A stretch of DNA of 64,000 nt from Mucilaginibacter robiniae (GCF_012849215.1 NZ_CP051682.1:3348001-3412000), one strand, 5' to 3'. Positions 8,138-18,026 are shown, counted from the first letter of the stretch. Translations and numbers: made by a program. Notes: generated by a model from the sequence alone, not told the origin.

Positions 8138-11100
8138 TTACAATCTGCCGGTATTACCGCTGGCTACTCTCTTGTTGTAGGTCCAGTAGAATACAATCGG
8201 AAATACAAACAGGTTAAACATGGTGTTGGTAATTAAACCACCAATTACCACAATAGCTAACGGTTTAGAAGCTTCAGAACCAATACCGTGTGATAATGCG
8301 GCTGGTAACAAACCAATAGCAGCCATCATTGCCGTCATGATTACCGGGCGCATACGGTCAGCAACCCCGGCTCTAACCGCAACGGCAAAGGTTGGATAAA
8401 CATCTTCACGTAAGGCCCTGATATTTGCTTTAAACTGTGTAATTAGAATTACCCCGTTCTGCACGCATATACCGAACAATGCAATAAAACCAATACCTGC
8501 CGATATATTAAAGTTGACGCCGGTAATCAGCAAAGCCAGAATACCACCCATGATAGCAAATGGTACGTTGTTCAACACCAGTAATGAATCGCGGAAGTTA
8601 CCAAACAGTATGAACAGGATAAAGAAGATGATCAGCAAACTAACTGGTACAGCTTGAGATAAGCGTTTAGTAGCCCGTTGCTGGTTTTCAAAATCACCGG
8701 CCCATTCCAAATGGTAATCTTTAGGCAACTTAATTTGGGCGTTTACTTTCCCTTGTGCTTCTTGTATTACGCTACCCATATCGCGGCCACGAATAGAGAA
8801 CTTAATAGCACCGTAACGTGAGTTTTTATCACGGAAAATGATACTAACACCTGTATTCTTTTTCACGTCTGCAATTTCACGTAAAGGCACGCGGCCACCA
8901 CTTAATGAAGGTACGCGCAAATCACCTATAGAAGTTACACTGTTACGGAAGCTTTCCGGATAACGGATACGCAGGTCAAACTTACGTTCACCTTCGTATA
9001 TCTGGGTAGCTGCACGGCCGCCAATTGCAGTTTCAATTACCGAGTTTGCGTCGGCTGCAGTAACACCATATTGGGCCATTTTTTCCTGGTTCAGGTTGAT
9101 CTGCAACTCTGGCTGACCCATGTTACGCAGAATACCTAAGTCGGTAATACCCTGAACGCCTTTTAGTATGTTGAATATGCGCTCTTCCTGGCTTTCAATG
9201 TATGGGTAATTATCACCAAACATTTTAACCACAATAGAGCCTTTTACACCCGATACGGCTTCTTCCACGTTATCGGAAATAGGTTGTGAGAAGTTCAGGT
9301 CGATACCGGGATAAAACTTCAGCTTATCCTGCATACGCTGAATCAACTCTTCTTTGGTTTCTTTACGTTTCCATTCATCTTGCGGATAGATGTCAACGTG
9401 GAACTCGATGTTGTAGAAACCAGTTGCATCGGTACCATCATTAGGACGGCCAGTTTGTGAGATAACCTGTTTTACTTCATCAAAGCTCAGGAAAATCTTA
9501 CGCATTTCATTAGCCAGCTTTACTGATTCATCCAGTGAAGTACTTAACGGGCCGGTAGCACGTACATAGATCGATCCTTCGTTCAACTCTGGCAAGAACT
9601 CGGTACCTAACAGGGTGAAGCAACCTAAACTGATTACTAAAGCAACTAAAGCTATTGGGAATACAATTTTGCGGCGTTTAAAGCACAGGCTGTAAAAGCG
9701 TAGGGCATTTTTAGTAATAAACTCAACAAACACGTTGTGTTTTTCACGTACGTTCTTTTTCAGCAAAATGCTGGCTAAAGCCGGTACAAAAGTGAAGGTT
9801 AGCAACAACGCGCCTAACAGGGCAAAGCTCAGTGTCCAGGCCAAAGGCGAGAACATTTTACCTTCTACTTTCTGGAAGCTGAAGATGGGCAGCAAGCCGG
9901 TGATGATAATAGCTTTGGCAAAGAAAATACCTTTACCGTTCACCGAACAGGCTCGGCGTATCATGCTCAGCTTACTTAATTTGTTAAACTGCTCCATGCC
10001 TACCTCGTGGGCCTTATGGTCGAGTACCACAAAGATACCTTCCACCATTACCACGGCACCGTCAATGATGATACCAAAGTCGATAGCACCCATAGACAGC
10101 AAGTTGGCCGACATGCCTTTCAATTTCAAACACATGAAGGCAAACAACAACGCCAATGGAATAATAACCGCCACAATAACGGTAGTACGCCAATCGGCCA
10201 TGAAGACGAATACAATAACGGTTACGAATACGATACCTTCGGCCATGTTGTGCAACACGGTGTGGGTTGCAAAATCAACCAGTGTTTCACGGTCATAAAA
10301 CGTGCTAATTTTTACATCTTCGGGCAATATGCTGGTGTTTAAAGCCTGTAGTTTTTCTTTCAAGCCGGCAATAACCACACTTGGGTTTTCACCTTTACGC
10401 ATTACCACAATACCTTCTACAACATCCGGGTCGCGATCACGACCTACCTGGCCTAAGCGTGGCAGGGCACCTTCGGTTACTTCGGCAATGGTTTTCACGT
10501 AAATAGGGGTACCCTTTACGTTGTTTACCACAATGTTTTTAATTTCACTAATGTTGTTCAGCAAACCTATACCACGTACTACGTAGGCTTGTCCGCTTTG
10601 CTGAATGACGTCACCACCTACGTTTACATTGCTTTTGGATACAGCATCGTATAATTGCAGTGGGGTAATATCATACTGTAAAGCTTTTTCTGGGTCAACA
10701 GTAATCTGGTAAGCTTTTACTTCGCCACCAAAGCTGTTTACGTCGGCCACACCAGGTACAGCACGTATTTCACGGCTTACTACCCAGTCCTGAATGGTTT
10801 TTAGCTCACGTACCGAACGTTTGTTACTGGTTAAGGTAAAACGGTAGATCTCGCCGGTAGGGCCGTAAGGTGGCTCAATTTCTGGGTTTACACCATCGGG
10901 CAGGTTAGCTTCATCAATGTGGTTGTTGATTTGCAAACGGGCAAATGGATAATCCACATCATCGTCAAAAGTTACCTTAATTACCGATAAGCCAAACAGG
11001 GAAGAAGAGCGTACGCTGGTTTTCTTCTCAGCAGGGTTCATAGCCAGCTCAATAGGGCGGGTTACAAACTTTTCCACCTCCTCGGCACTACGGCCAGGCC

Positions 11101-11266
11101 ATTGGGTAATAATAGTTACTGAAGTGTTGGTTACGTCAGGAAAAGCATCAATAGCAATGTTTTTGAAACTAATGTAACCAGCTACAGCCAGCAACAAGGT
11201 AACAAAAAACACAAAAACTCTATTTTTGAGTGCAAAGGTTAGCACTCCTTTTATGAACTTATTCAT
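8138..11266 (-). CDS. CusA/CzcA-type heavy-metal efflux RND pump
   Basis: This 1042-residue inner-membrane proton antiporter belongs to the heavy-metal-efflux (HME) branch of RND. It shows the N-terminal helix, the phrase SAEEVEKFVTRPIE, and the HME signature in TM4, DFGIIIDGAVVMVE, with two Asp for proton relay. There are two large periplasmic loops and a second TM block near residue 880 onward. It is the last gene of a minus-strand operon with an outer-membrane factor and a membrane-fusion adaptor, so it exports a metal cation through a tripartite channel. Whether the metal is Cu/Ag or Co/Zn/Cd is not resolved by the motifs I can see. Confidence 0.93.
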   Translation of the reverse strand: MNKFIKGVLTFALKNRVFVFFVTLLLAVAGYISFKNIAIDAFPDVTNTSVTIITQWPGRSAEEVEKFVTRPIELAMNPAEKKTSVRSSSLFGLSVIKVTFDDDVDYPFARLQINNHIDEANLPDGVNPEIEPPYGPTGEIYRFTLTSNKRSVRELKTIQDWVVSREIRAVPGVADVNSFGGEVKAYQITVDPEKALQYDITPLQLYDAVSKSNVNVGGDVIQQSGQAYVVRGIGLLNNISEIKNIVVNNVKGTPIYVKTIAEVTEGALPRLGQVGRDRDPDVVEGIVVMRKGENPSVVIAGLKEKLQALNTSILPEDVKISTFYDRETLVDFATHTVLHNMAEGIVFVTVIVFVFMADWRTTVIVAVIIPLALLFAFMCLKLKGMSANLLSMGAIDFGIIIDGAVVMVEGIFVVLDHKAHEVGMEQFNKLSKLSMIRRACSVNGKGIFFAKAIIITGLLPIFSFQKVEGKMFSPLAWTLSFALLGALLLTFTFVPALASILLKKNVREKHNVFVEFITKNALRFYSLCFKRRKIVFPIALVALVISLGCFTLLGTEFLPELNEGSIYVRATGPLSTSLDESVKLANEMRKIFLSFDEVKQVISQTGRPNDGTDATGFYNIEFHVDIYPQDEWKRKETKEELIQRMQDKLKFYPGIDLNFSQPISDNVEEAVSGVKGSIVVKMFGDNYPYIESQEERIFNILKGVQGITDLGILRNMGQPELQINLNQEKMAQYGVTAADANSVIETAIGGRAATQIYEGERKFDLRIRYPESFRNSVTSIGDLRVPSLSGGRVPLREIADVKKNTGVSIIFRDKNSRYGAIKFSIRGRDMGSVIQEAQGKVNAQIKLPKDYHLEWAGDFENQQRATKRLSQAVPVSLLIIFFILFILFGNFRDSLLVLNNVPFAIMGGILALLITGVNFNISAGIGFIALFGICVQNGVILITQFKANIRALREDVYPTFAVAVRAGVADRMRPVIMTAMMAAIGLLPAALSHGIGSEASKPLAIVVIGGLITNTMFNLFVFPIVFYWTYNKRVASGNTGRL

Positions 11267-11362
11267 CTAAGTAATTTATTTTGTGAGTGGTGAATAGTAA
11301 GTGGTGAGATTATCGGGCGTAAGCTGAAATGCTTTAGCTGCAAAAACTCACCAGCTTCTTAA

Positions 11363-12463
11363 TTAATCTTTCAACGACTCGTATAAGTAAACCTGGCGTG
11401 ATGCAACTACACGCTGACCTGGTTGTAAACCTTTGCTGATGTAAGCCACATCTTCCACTTTCTTAGCTACCTCAATAGGTTGAATGTGTACTTTGGCTTT
11501 GCCATCTACCACTACTACATAGTTTTTATCATTATCAAAAACAATAGAACGTGTATTAATGGCTGGCAGGTTAGTGCCCGATTTAGCCTTGATTTTTACA
11601 TTGGCAAACATTTCGGGCTTCAGCATATTACCAGGGTTGGCAATTTTAACCCGTGCGCGCATTACTTTATTATCAGGGTCCAGCATGTCATAAATCTTGT
11701 CAATCTTACCGGTAAATACCTTATCAGGATAAGACAGGGTAGTAATTGATACCGGATCGCCAACCTGTACGCTTGATATATCAGACTCATAGATGTTAAC
11801 CAATACATATACATCCGAAAGGTCAGCAATGGTAAACAGTGGTTGGTTATCATCAGTACGTACCTGCATGTTATTAGTCAGGTTTTTATCTACCACGTAA
11901 CCGCTAATAGGCGCTTTAAGCTCATAGCCCTGTCCGTTGCTGCGGTTAATACCAACTACAGTACCGGCACGAGTACCTTCAGCCACGGCTTTCTGGTAAT
12001 CGGCTTGTGCTTGTTCTACATCTTTTTGTGAAGCCAAACCGCTTTTATACAAATCTTGTGTAGATTGTAAATTACGTTTGGTGCTGCGAATATCAGCTTC
12101 AGCACTTGCGTAATCGCGGGCAAAGCCAGCTACTTCGGCACTTTTAAGTGTAGCCAATGTTTGACCTTTGCTTACCACATCACCCAGTTGAATATGAACA
12201 TTACTAGCCACGCCGCTCACCAACGGAAATATTTTGGCCATCTTATTTTCATCAGGTGCAATGCTACCGGTTAGCGTGATTTCAGATAATGCGCTGGCTT
12301 CTTTCACCGTATCAATCAGCAGGCTGTTCAGCAAGCTGTCGGTTACCTGAAATTTATCATCTTTTTGCTCCGCAACTTCTGCATGGTGGCAGCTTTGCAG
12401 GCTTAAGCTGGCTACGGCTAAAGCCGCCGCTGCCGTAAATATTCTATATGTGTTGTTTAACAT
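11363..12463 (-). CDS. RND efflux periplasmic adaptor (CusB/CzcB-like lipoprotein)
   Basis: The 366-residue membrane-fusion protein begins with a lipoprotein signal ending at C25 (LQSC). Next come a biotinyl-lipoyl-like segment (VQLGDVVSKGQTLATL), a short coiled-coil hairpin around residues 105-165, and beta-barrel segments (VLVNIYESDISSVQVGD). It bridges the inner-membrane pump and the outer-membrane factor. It starts 8 bp after the outer-membrane factor gene and is separated from the pump gene by 96 bp, all in one direction. No CusF-like metallochaperone accompanies it. Confidence 0.92.
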   Translation of the reverse strand: MLNNTYRIFTAAAALAVASLSLQSCHHAEVAEQKDDKFQVTDSLLNSLLIDTVKEASALSEITLTGSIAPDENKMAKIFPLVSGVASNVHIQLGDVVSKGQTLATLKSAEVAGFARDYASAEADIRSTKRNLQSTQDLYKSGLASQKDVEQAQADYQKAVAEGTRAGTVVGINRSNGQGYELKAPISGYVVDKNLTNNMQVRTDDNQPLFTIADLSDVYVLVNIYESDISSVQVGDPVSITTLSYPDKVFTGKIDKIYDMLDPDNKVMRARVKIANPGNMLKPEMFANVKIKAKSGTNLPAINTRSIVFDNDKNYVVVVDGKAKVHIQPIEVAKKVEDVAYISKGLQPGQRVVASRQVYLYESLKD

Positions 12464-12471
12464 GACTGATT

Positions 12472-13752
12472 TTATTGTTGATTGAAGAATTGGGTTCCGG
12501 TTACGTAGTTTAATTGTTCTAATGAATTCAGGCGGCTGTATTGCAGGTTGTTAGATTGCAGTATGTTGGTTTTATACGAATCATAAAAATCTAAAAACTC
12601 CAGCAAACTGATGTTGCGCATCTGATAGTTTCTGTAAACACCCTGAATAAGACGCGTAAAATCCTGACGGAACTTAGGATCGAAGCTATTAGCCAGTTGC
12701 TCCAGGCGCAGTGCAGTTTTGTACTGGGTAGCTACATCATTTTCAACCTGATTTTGTTGCAATTGCAACTGTGTTTTGCTTTGGTCTATGTTAACGCGGG
12801 CCTGACGGATATTGCCTTGGTTGCGGTTAAAGAAAGGCAAATCAAAACTTACTCCTGCACCCAGGAAGTTGTTACCGTAAGCTGCTAAACGGTCATAACC
12901 TACGTTAAAAGTAAGATCGGGCACTGCATTGGCTTTTTGCAACCTTAAATTCAGGTTATCATAATCTACCTGAGTACGGGCTGATTTCAAGTCATAACGG
13001 TTGGCATAAGCCGAATCCAGCAAACGTTGGTAAGGCACAGCTGTTACCAGCTGAGTGCCGGTTAAATCACCATTGTACTGCGGAACCACATATGCAGTAG
13101 GTGTGGCACGAATCAGCATTTTAAATTCACGCTGTGTCGTATCAATGCCGGTTTGCAAATCGTTGTACTCATTTTCCAGGCTGTATAATTCAGACTGGAT
13201 ACGCAGTACTTCTTTTTCGGCAATGTTGCCTTTTGCAAACTGCTCTTTAAAAGCGCCCAGCGTTTTGGTTAAAGATTGAATAGCCTGTGTGTACACTTGG
13301 GCTGATTGCTCCTGGTAGTAGATGTTATAAAAATCGCTACGCAGGGTATAGCGTAAGGTGCGCAACAAATCAAAGAATTGGTATTGAGCTTGTTGTACGT
13401 TTATTTTAGCCAGCTGTATATTTTTATTACGCTTGCCAGCTGTTGTAAAAAGCTGCGCCAAGCCAAAGGTTTGCTCATGGTAAGCATTAGGTACCTCTGA
13501 AGCGTAAATACCATTTGAAAACGAAAAATTCGGATTGTTGAACAGGCGGGCTGTAATAATTTGTGCACTGGCTATATCAATGTTATAGCGTTGGGCGATT
13601 AACTGAAGATTGTTTTTTAAAAATTGATCTTCGGCCTGGCTGATGCTGATTTTTAGGGTATCATTGGCAGGGCTTTGGGCATATAGCATGCTGCCTGCTG
13701 CTGCAAACCACAATTGTATGCATACCAAGGCACGCAAAAATTTCATGGGCAT
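12472..13752 (-). CDS. TolC-family outer-membrane efflux protein
   Basis: A 426-residue protein with a signal peptide (cleavage after MLYAQ) and two internal repeats of long amphipathic helices and short strands, typical of OEP (PF02321) proteins such as CusC/CzcC. It forms the exit duct of the tripartite pump encoded just downstream. It is the first efflux gene of the operon, 77 bp after the sensor kinase gene, with its own -7 promoter element at 13771-13778. Confidence 0.92.
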   Translation of the reverse strand: MPMKFLRALVCIQLWFAAAGSMLYAQSPANDTLKISISQAEDQFLKNNLQLIAQRYNIDIASAQIITARLFNNPNFSFSNGIYASEVPNAYHEQTFGLAQLFTTAGKRNKNIQLAKINVQQAQYQFFDLLRTLRYTLRSDFYNIYYQEQSAQVYTQAIQSLTKTLGAFKEQFAKGNIAEKEVLRIQSELYSLENEYNDLQTGIDTTQREFKMLIRATPTAYVVPQYNGDLTGTQLVTAVPYQRLLDSAYANRYDLKSARTQVDYDNLNLRLQKANAVPDLTFNVGYDRLAAYGNNFLGAGVSFDLPFFNRNQGNIRQARVNIDQSKTQLQLQQNQVENDVATQYKTALRLEQLANSFDPKFRQDFTRLIQGVYRNYQMRNISLLEFLDFYDSYKTNILQSNNLQYSRLNSLEQLNYVTGTQFFNQQ

Positions 13753-13770
13753 AGTTATAAATTAAGTATA

Positions 13771-13778
13771 CAAATTTA
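13771..13778 (-). promoter_or_regulatory. -7 element of the efflux operon
   Basis: On the minus strand this reads TAAATTTG, matching TAnnTTTG, about 19 bp before the outer-membrane factor start. No TTTG/TTG lies at the usual -33 distance, which would suit a promoter that depends on an activator such as the adjacent response regulator. Confidence 0.4.
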
Positions 13779-13821
13779 CAACTACTACGACCGTGAGGGA
13801 TTAAAGATTCATTAGAATGCA

Positions 13822-13847
13822 ATTAGATTTCAATGAGAGAATCTAAT
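13822..13847. promoter_or_regulatory. Inverted repeat at the kinase/efflux gene junction
   Basis: Perfect 8-bp arms ATTAGATT (13822-13829) and AATCTAAT (13840-13847) with a 10-nt spacer overlap the kinase stop codon and lie upstream of the efflux promoter. This could be an operator for the response regulator or a weak terminator. Confidence 0.3.
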
Positions 13848-15188
13848 ATGAAAAGTGGTTCCAGAATATGGAACAGAATGAATATCAATGGTTCCGCTAA
13901 ATAGCTGAATGATTTTTTGTGTTACATACAGCCCTATGCCGCTGCCCTGAAAACCACGTCCGTTGGGGCTACGGTAAAAGGAGGTGAAAACCTTTCTTAT
14001 ATCTTCATCAGGTATACCAATACCTTTATCCTGAATATCAATTTTTATCTGTTTATCATCTGCATACAGGCTGCAAACTACCGGCTGATTGTTAGAAAAT
14101 TTGAAGGCATTGCCAATAATGTTGTTTAGGGCAATGGTGAGTAATGCTTTGTTGGCAGGCAGCAAGAGCTTATTCTGGTCTTCAGGTAAATGTATGATTT
14201 GTACACTCAGTAAACCTTTGCCTAAGCGGTGGCTCCAGTAATCGCTCAGTTCCCAAATCAGGTCATCAATGGCTACTGGGCTTAGTTGGGCCTGGGTGTA
14301 TTGCATGTCGGCCTTAGCTAGTTCCAGCAGGCCGCTAATGGTTTCTGTAAGGCGTACGGAATCGGCCAATACTGACTTTAGGGTTTGCTGATATTCTTCG
14401 GTAGACCGGGGCTTGTTTAAGGCAATTTCTACCTCGCCCGTAATGCTGGTTACTGGCGTGCGTAACTCGTGCGAAGCATTGGCTACAAAGGTTTGCTGCA
14501 ATTCAAAAGCATTTTGCAAGTGTTCAAGCAAACGGTTAAAATTTCGTGCTAACTGGCTTATTTCATCTTTACTGTTGCCTTCATTGACCCGCAAATGCAG
14601 GTTGCTGGCAGTTATTAGCTGCATCTGCTTCACCACATCATTTACGGGTGCCAGTGAGCGTTGGGCAAACCACCTGCCTGTTACAAAAAGGATGATATTG
14701 GTAAACAGAAAAGTAAGCATCATAGTAATGGTAAGTCGGCTCATACGATAAGCGCCTTCTGCATCGTAAGCTGAAGCCAGGATAACGAATTTGCCTTTAT
14801 CATCATGATAATACATGCCCACCACCTGTTCCTGCCCGTCAGTAAACTGTATGTACTTGTTTTTACGGACTTGGTTGATGGTGCTGCTGCTCCAATACTG
14901 CTGATTGTCTTTAATGAACTTGGCCGCATTGCGCTCATCATAAATACGGATTACTTCTTGTGGTAAGCGTTGCAAATAACGCTCTTGCAAGCGGTCGAGC
15001 GAATCGCTGGAAATTTCGTCGGCTTTCAGGTAGAGTTGAGCAGCGGTTTTAGCCCGGTCACTCAAGCGGTCGTAAAAATCCAGTTTAACAAACGAATAGA
15101 AACTCAGGTATAAGCCCACCAGCATCAGCAGCATAGCTCCTGAACTGATGAGGGTGAAATTGAGTGCTAAACGGTTTTTTATTTTCAT
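13830..15188 (-). CDS. CusS-like membrane sensor histidine kinase
   Basis: The 452-residue kinase has TM1 (about residues 10-32), a periplasmic sensor loop (33-150), TM2 (about 151-172) and HAMP. HisKA carries phosphoacceptor H240 (SHELRTP), and HATPase_c has N box (NNIIGNAFKFS), DKGIGIP and GSGIGLY. It overlaps the response regulator stop by 4 bp (ATGA at 15185-15188), so the pair is translationally coupled. Placed directly upstream of the HME-RND operon, it most likely senses periplasmic metal. The periplasmic domain shows no clear Met/His cluster, so the ligand is inferred from context. Confidence 0.88.
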   Translation of the reverse strand: MKIKNRLALNFTLISSGAMLLMLVGLYLSFYSFVKLDFYDRLSDRAKTAAQLYLKADEISSDSLDRLQERYLQRLPQEVIRIYDERNAAKFIKDNQQYWSSSTINQVRKNKYIQFTDGQEQVVGMYYHDDKGKFVILASAYDAEGAYRMSRLTITMMLTFLFTNIILFVTGRWFAQRSLAPVNDVVKQMQLITASNLHLRVNEGNSKDEISQLARNFNRLLEHLQNAFELQQTFVANASHELRTPVTSITGEVEIALNKPRSTEEYQQTLKSVLADSVRLTETISGLLELAKADMQYTQAQLSPVAIDDLIWELSDYWSHRLGKGLLSVQIIHLPEDQNKLLLPANKALLTIALNNIIGNAFKFSNNQPVVCSLYADDKQIKIDIQDKGIGIPDEDIRKVFTSFYRSPNGRGFQGSGIGLYVTQKIIQLFSGTIDIHSVPYSGTTFHIRFSH

Positions 15189-15874
15189 GCTGTTTTTTCT
15201 TCTTTCAGCATATAACCCCGGCCAATTACGGTATGAATAAGTTTACTACCAAAGCCTTTTTCAATTTTTTTGCGCAGGTAATTTACATAAACATCAATAA
15301 AGTTAGTGCCGGTATCAAATTCAATACCCCATACTTTTTCAGCTATGTACTCGCGTGAGAGGGCCTTTTCAGGATTACGCATAAACAGCTCAAGCAGTGT
15401 GTATTCTTTAGCCGTGAGTGAAATAGGTACACCTGCACGCTCGGCAGATTTGCTCCAAGTATCCAGTTTCAAATTGCTGAAAGTAAGCAAACGGTCATCG
15501 TGTTGAGCGGTGCGGTTACGGCGAAGCAAAGCTTCAATACGAGCTACCAGTTCACTAAAGTGAAAGGGTTTTACCAGGTAATCGTCGGCACCGGCCTGTA
15601 AGCCCGATACTTTGTCTTCAATACTATCTAAAGCGGTAAGCATTAAAATTGGCACCTGTTTTTTTTCAGCCCGTAAATGGCGGCAAATGTCAATGCCTGT
15701 CATGTCGGGCAGCATTACATCCAGAATAATAATATCAAAAGTTTTGCTGTTTACCAGTTTCAGGCCGGCAGTACCTGTTGGGGCAATACTTACTTCATAA
15801 GCATCTTCCTGCAGCCCTTTGGATATAAAGGCCGCTACTTTTTCTTCATCCTCAATCAGGCAAACGGTAGTCAT
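15185..15874 (-). CDS. OmpR-family response regulator (CusR-like)
   Basis: A 229-residue two-domain regulator. The REC domain has acidic pocket EDEE near residue 9, phosphoacceptor in the ILDVMLPD motif at about residue 52, and KPFHFSE. The C-terminal winged helix has LTAKEYTLLELFMRNPEKALSR and the DVYVNYLRKKIE recognition-helix region typical of OmpR/CusR. It is the first gene of the two-component pair and probably activates the efflux operon that follows. Its own -7 element may lie at 15888-15895. Confidence 0.92.
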   Translation of the reverse strand: MTTVCLIEDEEKVAAFISKGLQEDAYEVSIAPTGTAGLKLVNSKTFDIIILDVMLPDMTGIDICRHLRAEKKQVPILMLTALDSIEDKVSGLQAGADDYLVKPFHFSELVARIEALLRRNRTAQHDDRLLTFSNLKLDTWSKSAERAGVPISLTAKEYTLLELFMRNPEKALSREYIAEKVWGIEFDTGTNFIDVYVNYLRKKIEKGFGSKLIHTVIGRGYMLKEEKTA

Positions 15875-16200
15875 GGTATAATTTAGACAAACTTATGATA
15901 AAGCAAGCAATATAGACAGTTACATTCTTTTTTGCTAAAGGTTTGTTGCCGGGTAGCGTATTGTGTTTGGAAAATCGGGTAATCCCCAATGTATACTACT
16001 TAATAGGCAATATAGGGAGTTGTCCATTTTTGAACATATGAACATTAATGAATATCCGTGAACACCTATTTACTACTAGCTAATCGGGCCTGAAAAGCGC
16101 ATATAATGACGTACTTACAAGCTTCTACATTCTTTCATTGCTGTGTAAGCTTTTAGTTACCAAAAGCGTTTTTACTGATTTTTAGTATTTTTGTACTTTT
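15875..16200. other. Divergent intergenic region (326 bp)
   Basis: No gene is seen. Two -7-like elements face outward. TAAGTTTG, read on the minus strand at 15888-15895, precedes the response regulator. TATTTTTG at 16186-16193 ends 7 bp before the ATG of the plus-strand membrane protein, which would give a leaderless or nearly leaderless transcript. Neither has a clear -33 element. The middle holds a short TGAACATATGAACATTAATGAAT stretch with repeated GAACAT words. Confidence 0.45.
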
Positions 16201-17145
16201 ATGACGAATACAGAAACTCTTTCATTGGAGAAAACTTGGAAAGATACCTTGTGGAGCGCCGTTAAATTACTGCTGAAATTAGCCGTTACCTCGCTGCTAT
16301 TGTACTATGTTTTTAGCAAAGTACCTTTTAATGATGTTAAGTTTAGATTGCTTCATGCCAACTATGGTTGGATGCTGGCTGGTGTAGCCTGCTTTTTTTT
16401 ATCTACTATTGTTTCTTCCTGGCGTTTGTTGAGCTTTTTTAAATCGATTGATTTAAACCTGGATTATAAATTCAACCTGCGCCTGTATTTACTGGGTATG
16501 TTTTATAACTTTTTGCTGCCCGGCGGTATTGGTGGCGATGGTTACAAAATTTACCTGCTGAACAAAAATTATAAGCTACCGGCTAAAAAAGTTTTCTGGG
16601 CTATTTTGTTTGATCGTTTAAGTGGGCTTTGGGCTATCGGTCTTATCATTGTAGCGCTGATTTTATTTGTGCCGCAAATAGAACTGCATATTGCTATACC
16701 GGCCAGTATATTCTTGGTGGGTACTGCCATTTACTACGGTGTAGCTCGTATGTTTTTCAAAGAATATACCCGTCATTTTTTTCAAGGTCATTTCCGGGCT
16801 GTATTAGTACAATCATTACAGGTAATTACCATATTGCTGGTATTGTTGGGTCAGGGATTTGCTGGAAAGTTTGCGCCTTATTTATTATCCTTTTTAATTT
16901 CATCACTCGCTGCGGTAGTGCCAGTATCTATAGGTGGCGCTGGTGCACGTGAAGCTATATTCACTACACTTTCGGGTCCGTTTCACATGAATGTGGGGCT
17001 GGCTGTATTTCTGAGTGTTTCTTTCTATTTAATTTCACTGGTAGTATCATTACTGGGCATTTACTATGTATTACGCCCAAGCCGTTTAGAAGAGGGCTTA
17101 CCATCTATTGAAGAAAGTGAAGATGTATCAGAACTAGCCGAGTAA
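16201..17145 (+). CDS. LPG-synthase-like TM protein (UPF0104/YbhN family)
   Basis: This 314-residue polytopic membrane protein has about eight hydrophobic segments and the family motifs LPGGIGGDGYKIYLL (around residue 104) and SIGGAGAREAIF (around 245), matching the flippase/synthase-like TM domain (PF03706) of lysylphosphatidylglycerol synthetases. The soluble aminoacyl-transferase domain of MprF is absent, so it is more likely a lipid-flippase-like protein than a complete LPG synthase. In Bacteroidota, relatives are often annotated only by domain. The C-terminus is a short acidic tail. Confidence 0.85.
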   Translation: MTNTETLSLEKTWKDTLWSAVKLLLKLAVTSLLLYYVFSKVPFNDVKFRLLHANYGWMLAGVACFFLSTIVSSWRLLSFFKSIDLNLDYKFNLRLYLLGMFYNFLLPGGIGGDGYKIYLLNKNYKLPAKKVFWAILFDRLSGLWAIGLIIVALILFVPQIELHIAIPASIFLVGTAIYYGVARMFFKEYTRHFFQGHFRAVLVQSLQVITILLVLLGQGFAGKFAPYLLSFLISSLAAVVPVSIGGAGAREAIFTTLSGPFHMNVGLAVFLSVSFYLISLVVSLLGIYYVLRPSRLEEGLPSIEESEDVSELAE

Positions 17146-17237
17146 AACTGCTCATTCTGTTTTTTGTTGCTCTGTTACCCATTTACGTGAACAAGCGTGT
17201 GGCGTAACAGGGCAATTAGTTTTTTAAATAAGCATAT

Positions 17238-17942
17238 ATGAACATCGTAGTTACCGGAGCCAGCAGTGGCGTGGGCTTTGAAGCCGTGTTGGAATTGATT
17301 TTACAAAATCATCATCGGGTTTTAGCACTGGCCCGCTCACAAGATAAGCTGACCCGTTTACTGGAAATTGGTAAAGGGTTGAACCCTGATTGTACTTTGC
17401 TGCCAGTAGCGTTTGATATTGTACATGATGATTATGCCGGCTTGCAGCAGTTTATTCAAACACATTTCGAGGGTAGGATAGATATATTGATTAACAATGC
17501 CGGCGCACTAATTAACAAGCCCTTTGCACAAACTGATGAACAAGACTTTGTAGAAATGCTGCAAAGCAACTTTCTAGGCCATGTACGTTTAATACAAAGC
17601 GTATTGCCTATGATGACGCAAGGCAGTCATATTGTGAATATAGGCAGTATGGCCAGTTTTCAAGGAAGCGTTAAAATGGGCGGTCTATCGGCCTATGCAG
17701 CAAGTAAAGCTGCCTTGCACACCCTTACTGAAAGTCTGTCTCAAGAGTTAGTCCCACAGCAGATCAGTGTAAACTGCTTAGCACTAGGCTCGGTACAAAC
17801 CGAAATGCTGGAAAAAGCTTTTCCAGATTATGAATCGCCAGTGATGGCTTTTGAAATGGGCAAATACATAGCCGACTTTGCTTTGAACGGGCACAAATTT
17901 TTTAACGGAAAGATTTTACCAGTAGCATTAAACACGATATAG
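17238..17942 (+). CDS. Short-chain dehydrogenase/reductase
   Basis: The 234-residue classical SDR has the cofactor motif TGASSGVG at residues 7-14, NNAG near residue 90, a Ser in NIGSMASF, and catalytic YAASK (about residue 154). The reaction is NAD(P)-dependent oxidation or reduction of an unknown alcohol or ketone. It stands alone between the membrane protein gene and a strong bidirectional terminator. The substrate cannot be read from sequence. Confidence 0.88.
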   Translation: MNIVVTGASSGVGFEAVLELILQNHHRVLALARSQDKLTRLLEIGKGLNPDCTLLPVAFDIVHDDYAGLQQFIQTHFEGRIDILINNAGALINKPFAQTDEQDFVEMLQSNFLGHVRLIQSVLPMMTQGSHIVNIGSMASFQGSVKMGGLSAYAASKAALHTLTESLSQELVPQQISVNCLALGSVQTEMLEKAFPDYESPVMAFEMGKYIADFALNGHKFFNGKILPVALNTI

Positions 17943-17960
17943 CAAGCATTTGCATTCCAT

Positions 17961-17996
17961 AATAAAGCCCGGTTTGCTAGCAAACCGGGCTTTATT
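17961..17996. terminator. Bidirectional hairpin terminator
   Basis: Long near-perfect arms (AATAAAGCCCGGTTTG / CAAACCGGGCTTTATT) with a 4-nt loop lie between the convergent SDR and trhO genes. Confidence 0.8.
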
Positions 17997-18026
17997 ATTT
18001 GTATAGAACCAGCTATGCTGATTGAT

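Noticed and set aside
9735..10342. Plus-strand frames of 111 to 187 residues opposite the RND pump gene
   Set aside because: They are antisense to conserved pump motifs and have Lys/Thr/Ile-rich compositions typical of shadow frames.
16201..17145. Full MprF-type lysylphosphatidylglycerol synthase
   Set aside because: Only the membrane domain is present; the C-terminal aminoacyl-transferase domain is missing, so the enzyme name would overstate the evidence.
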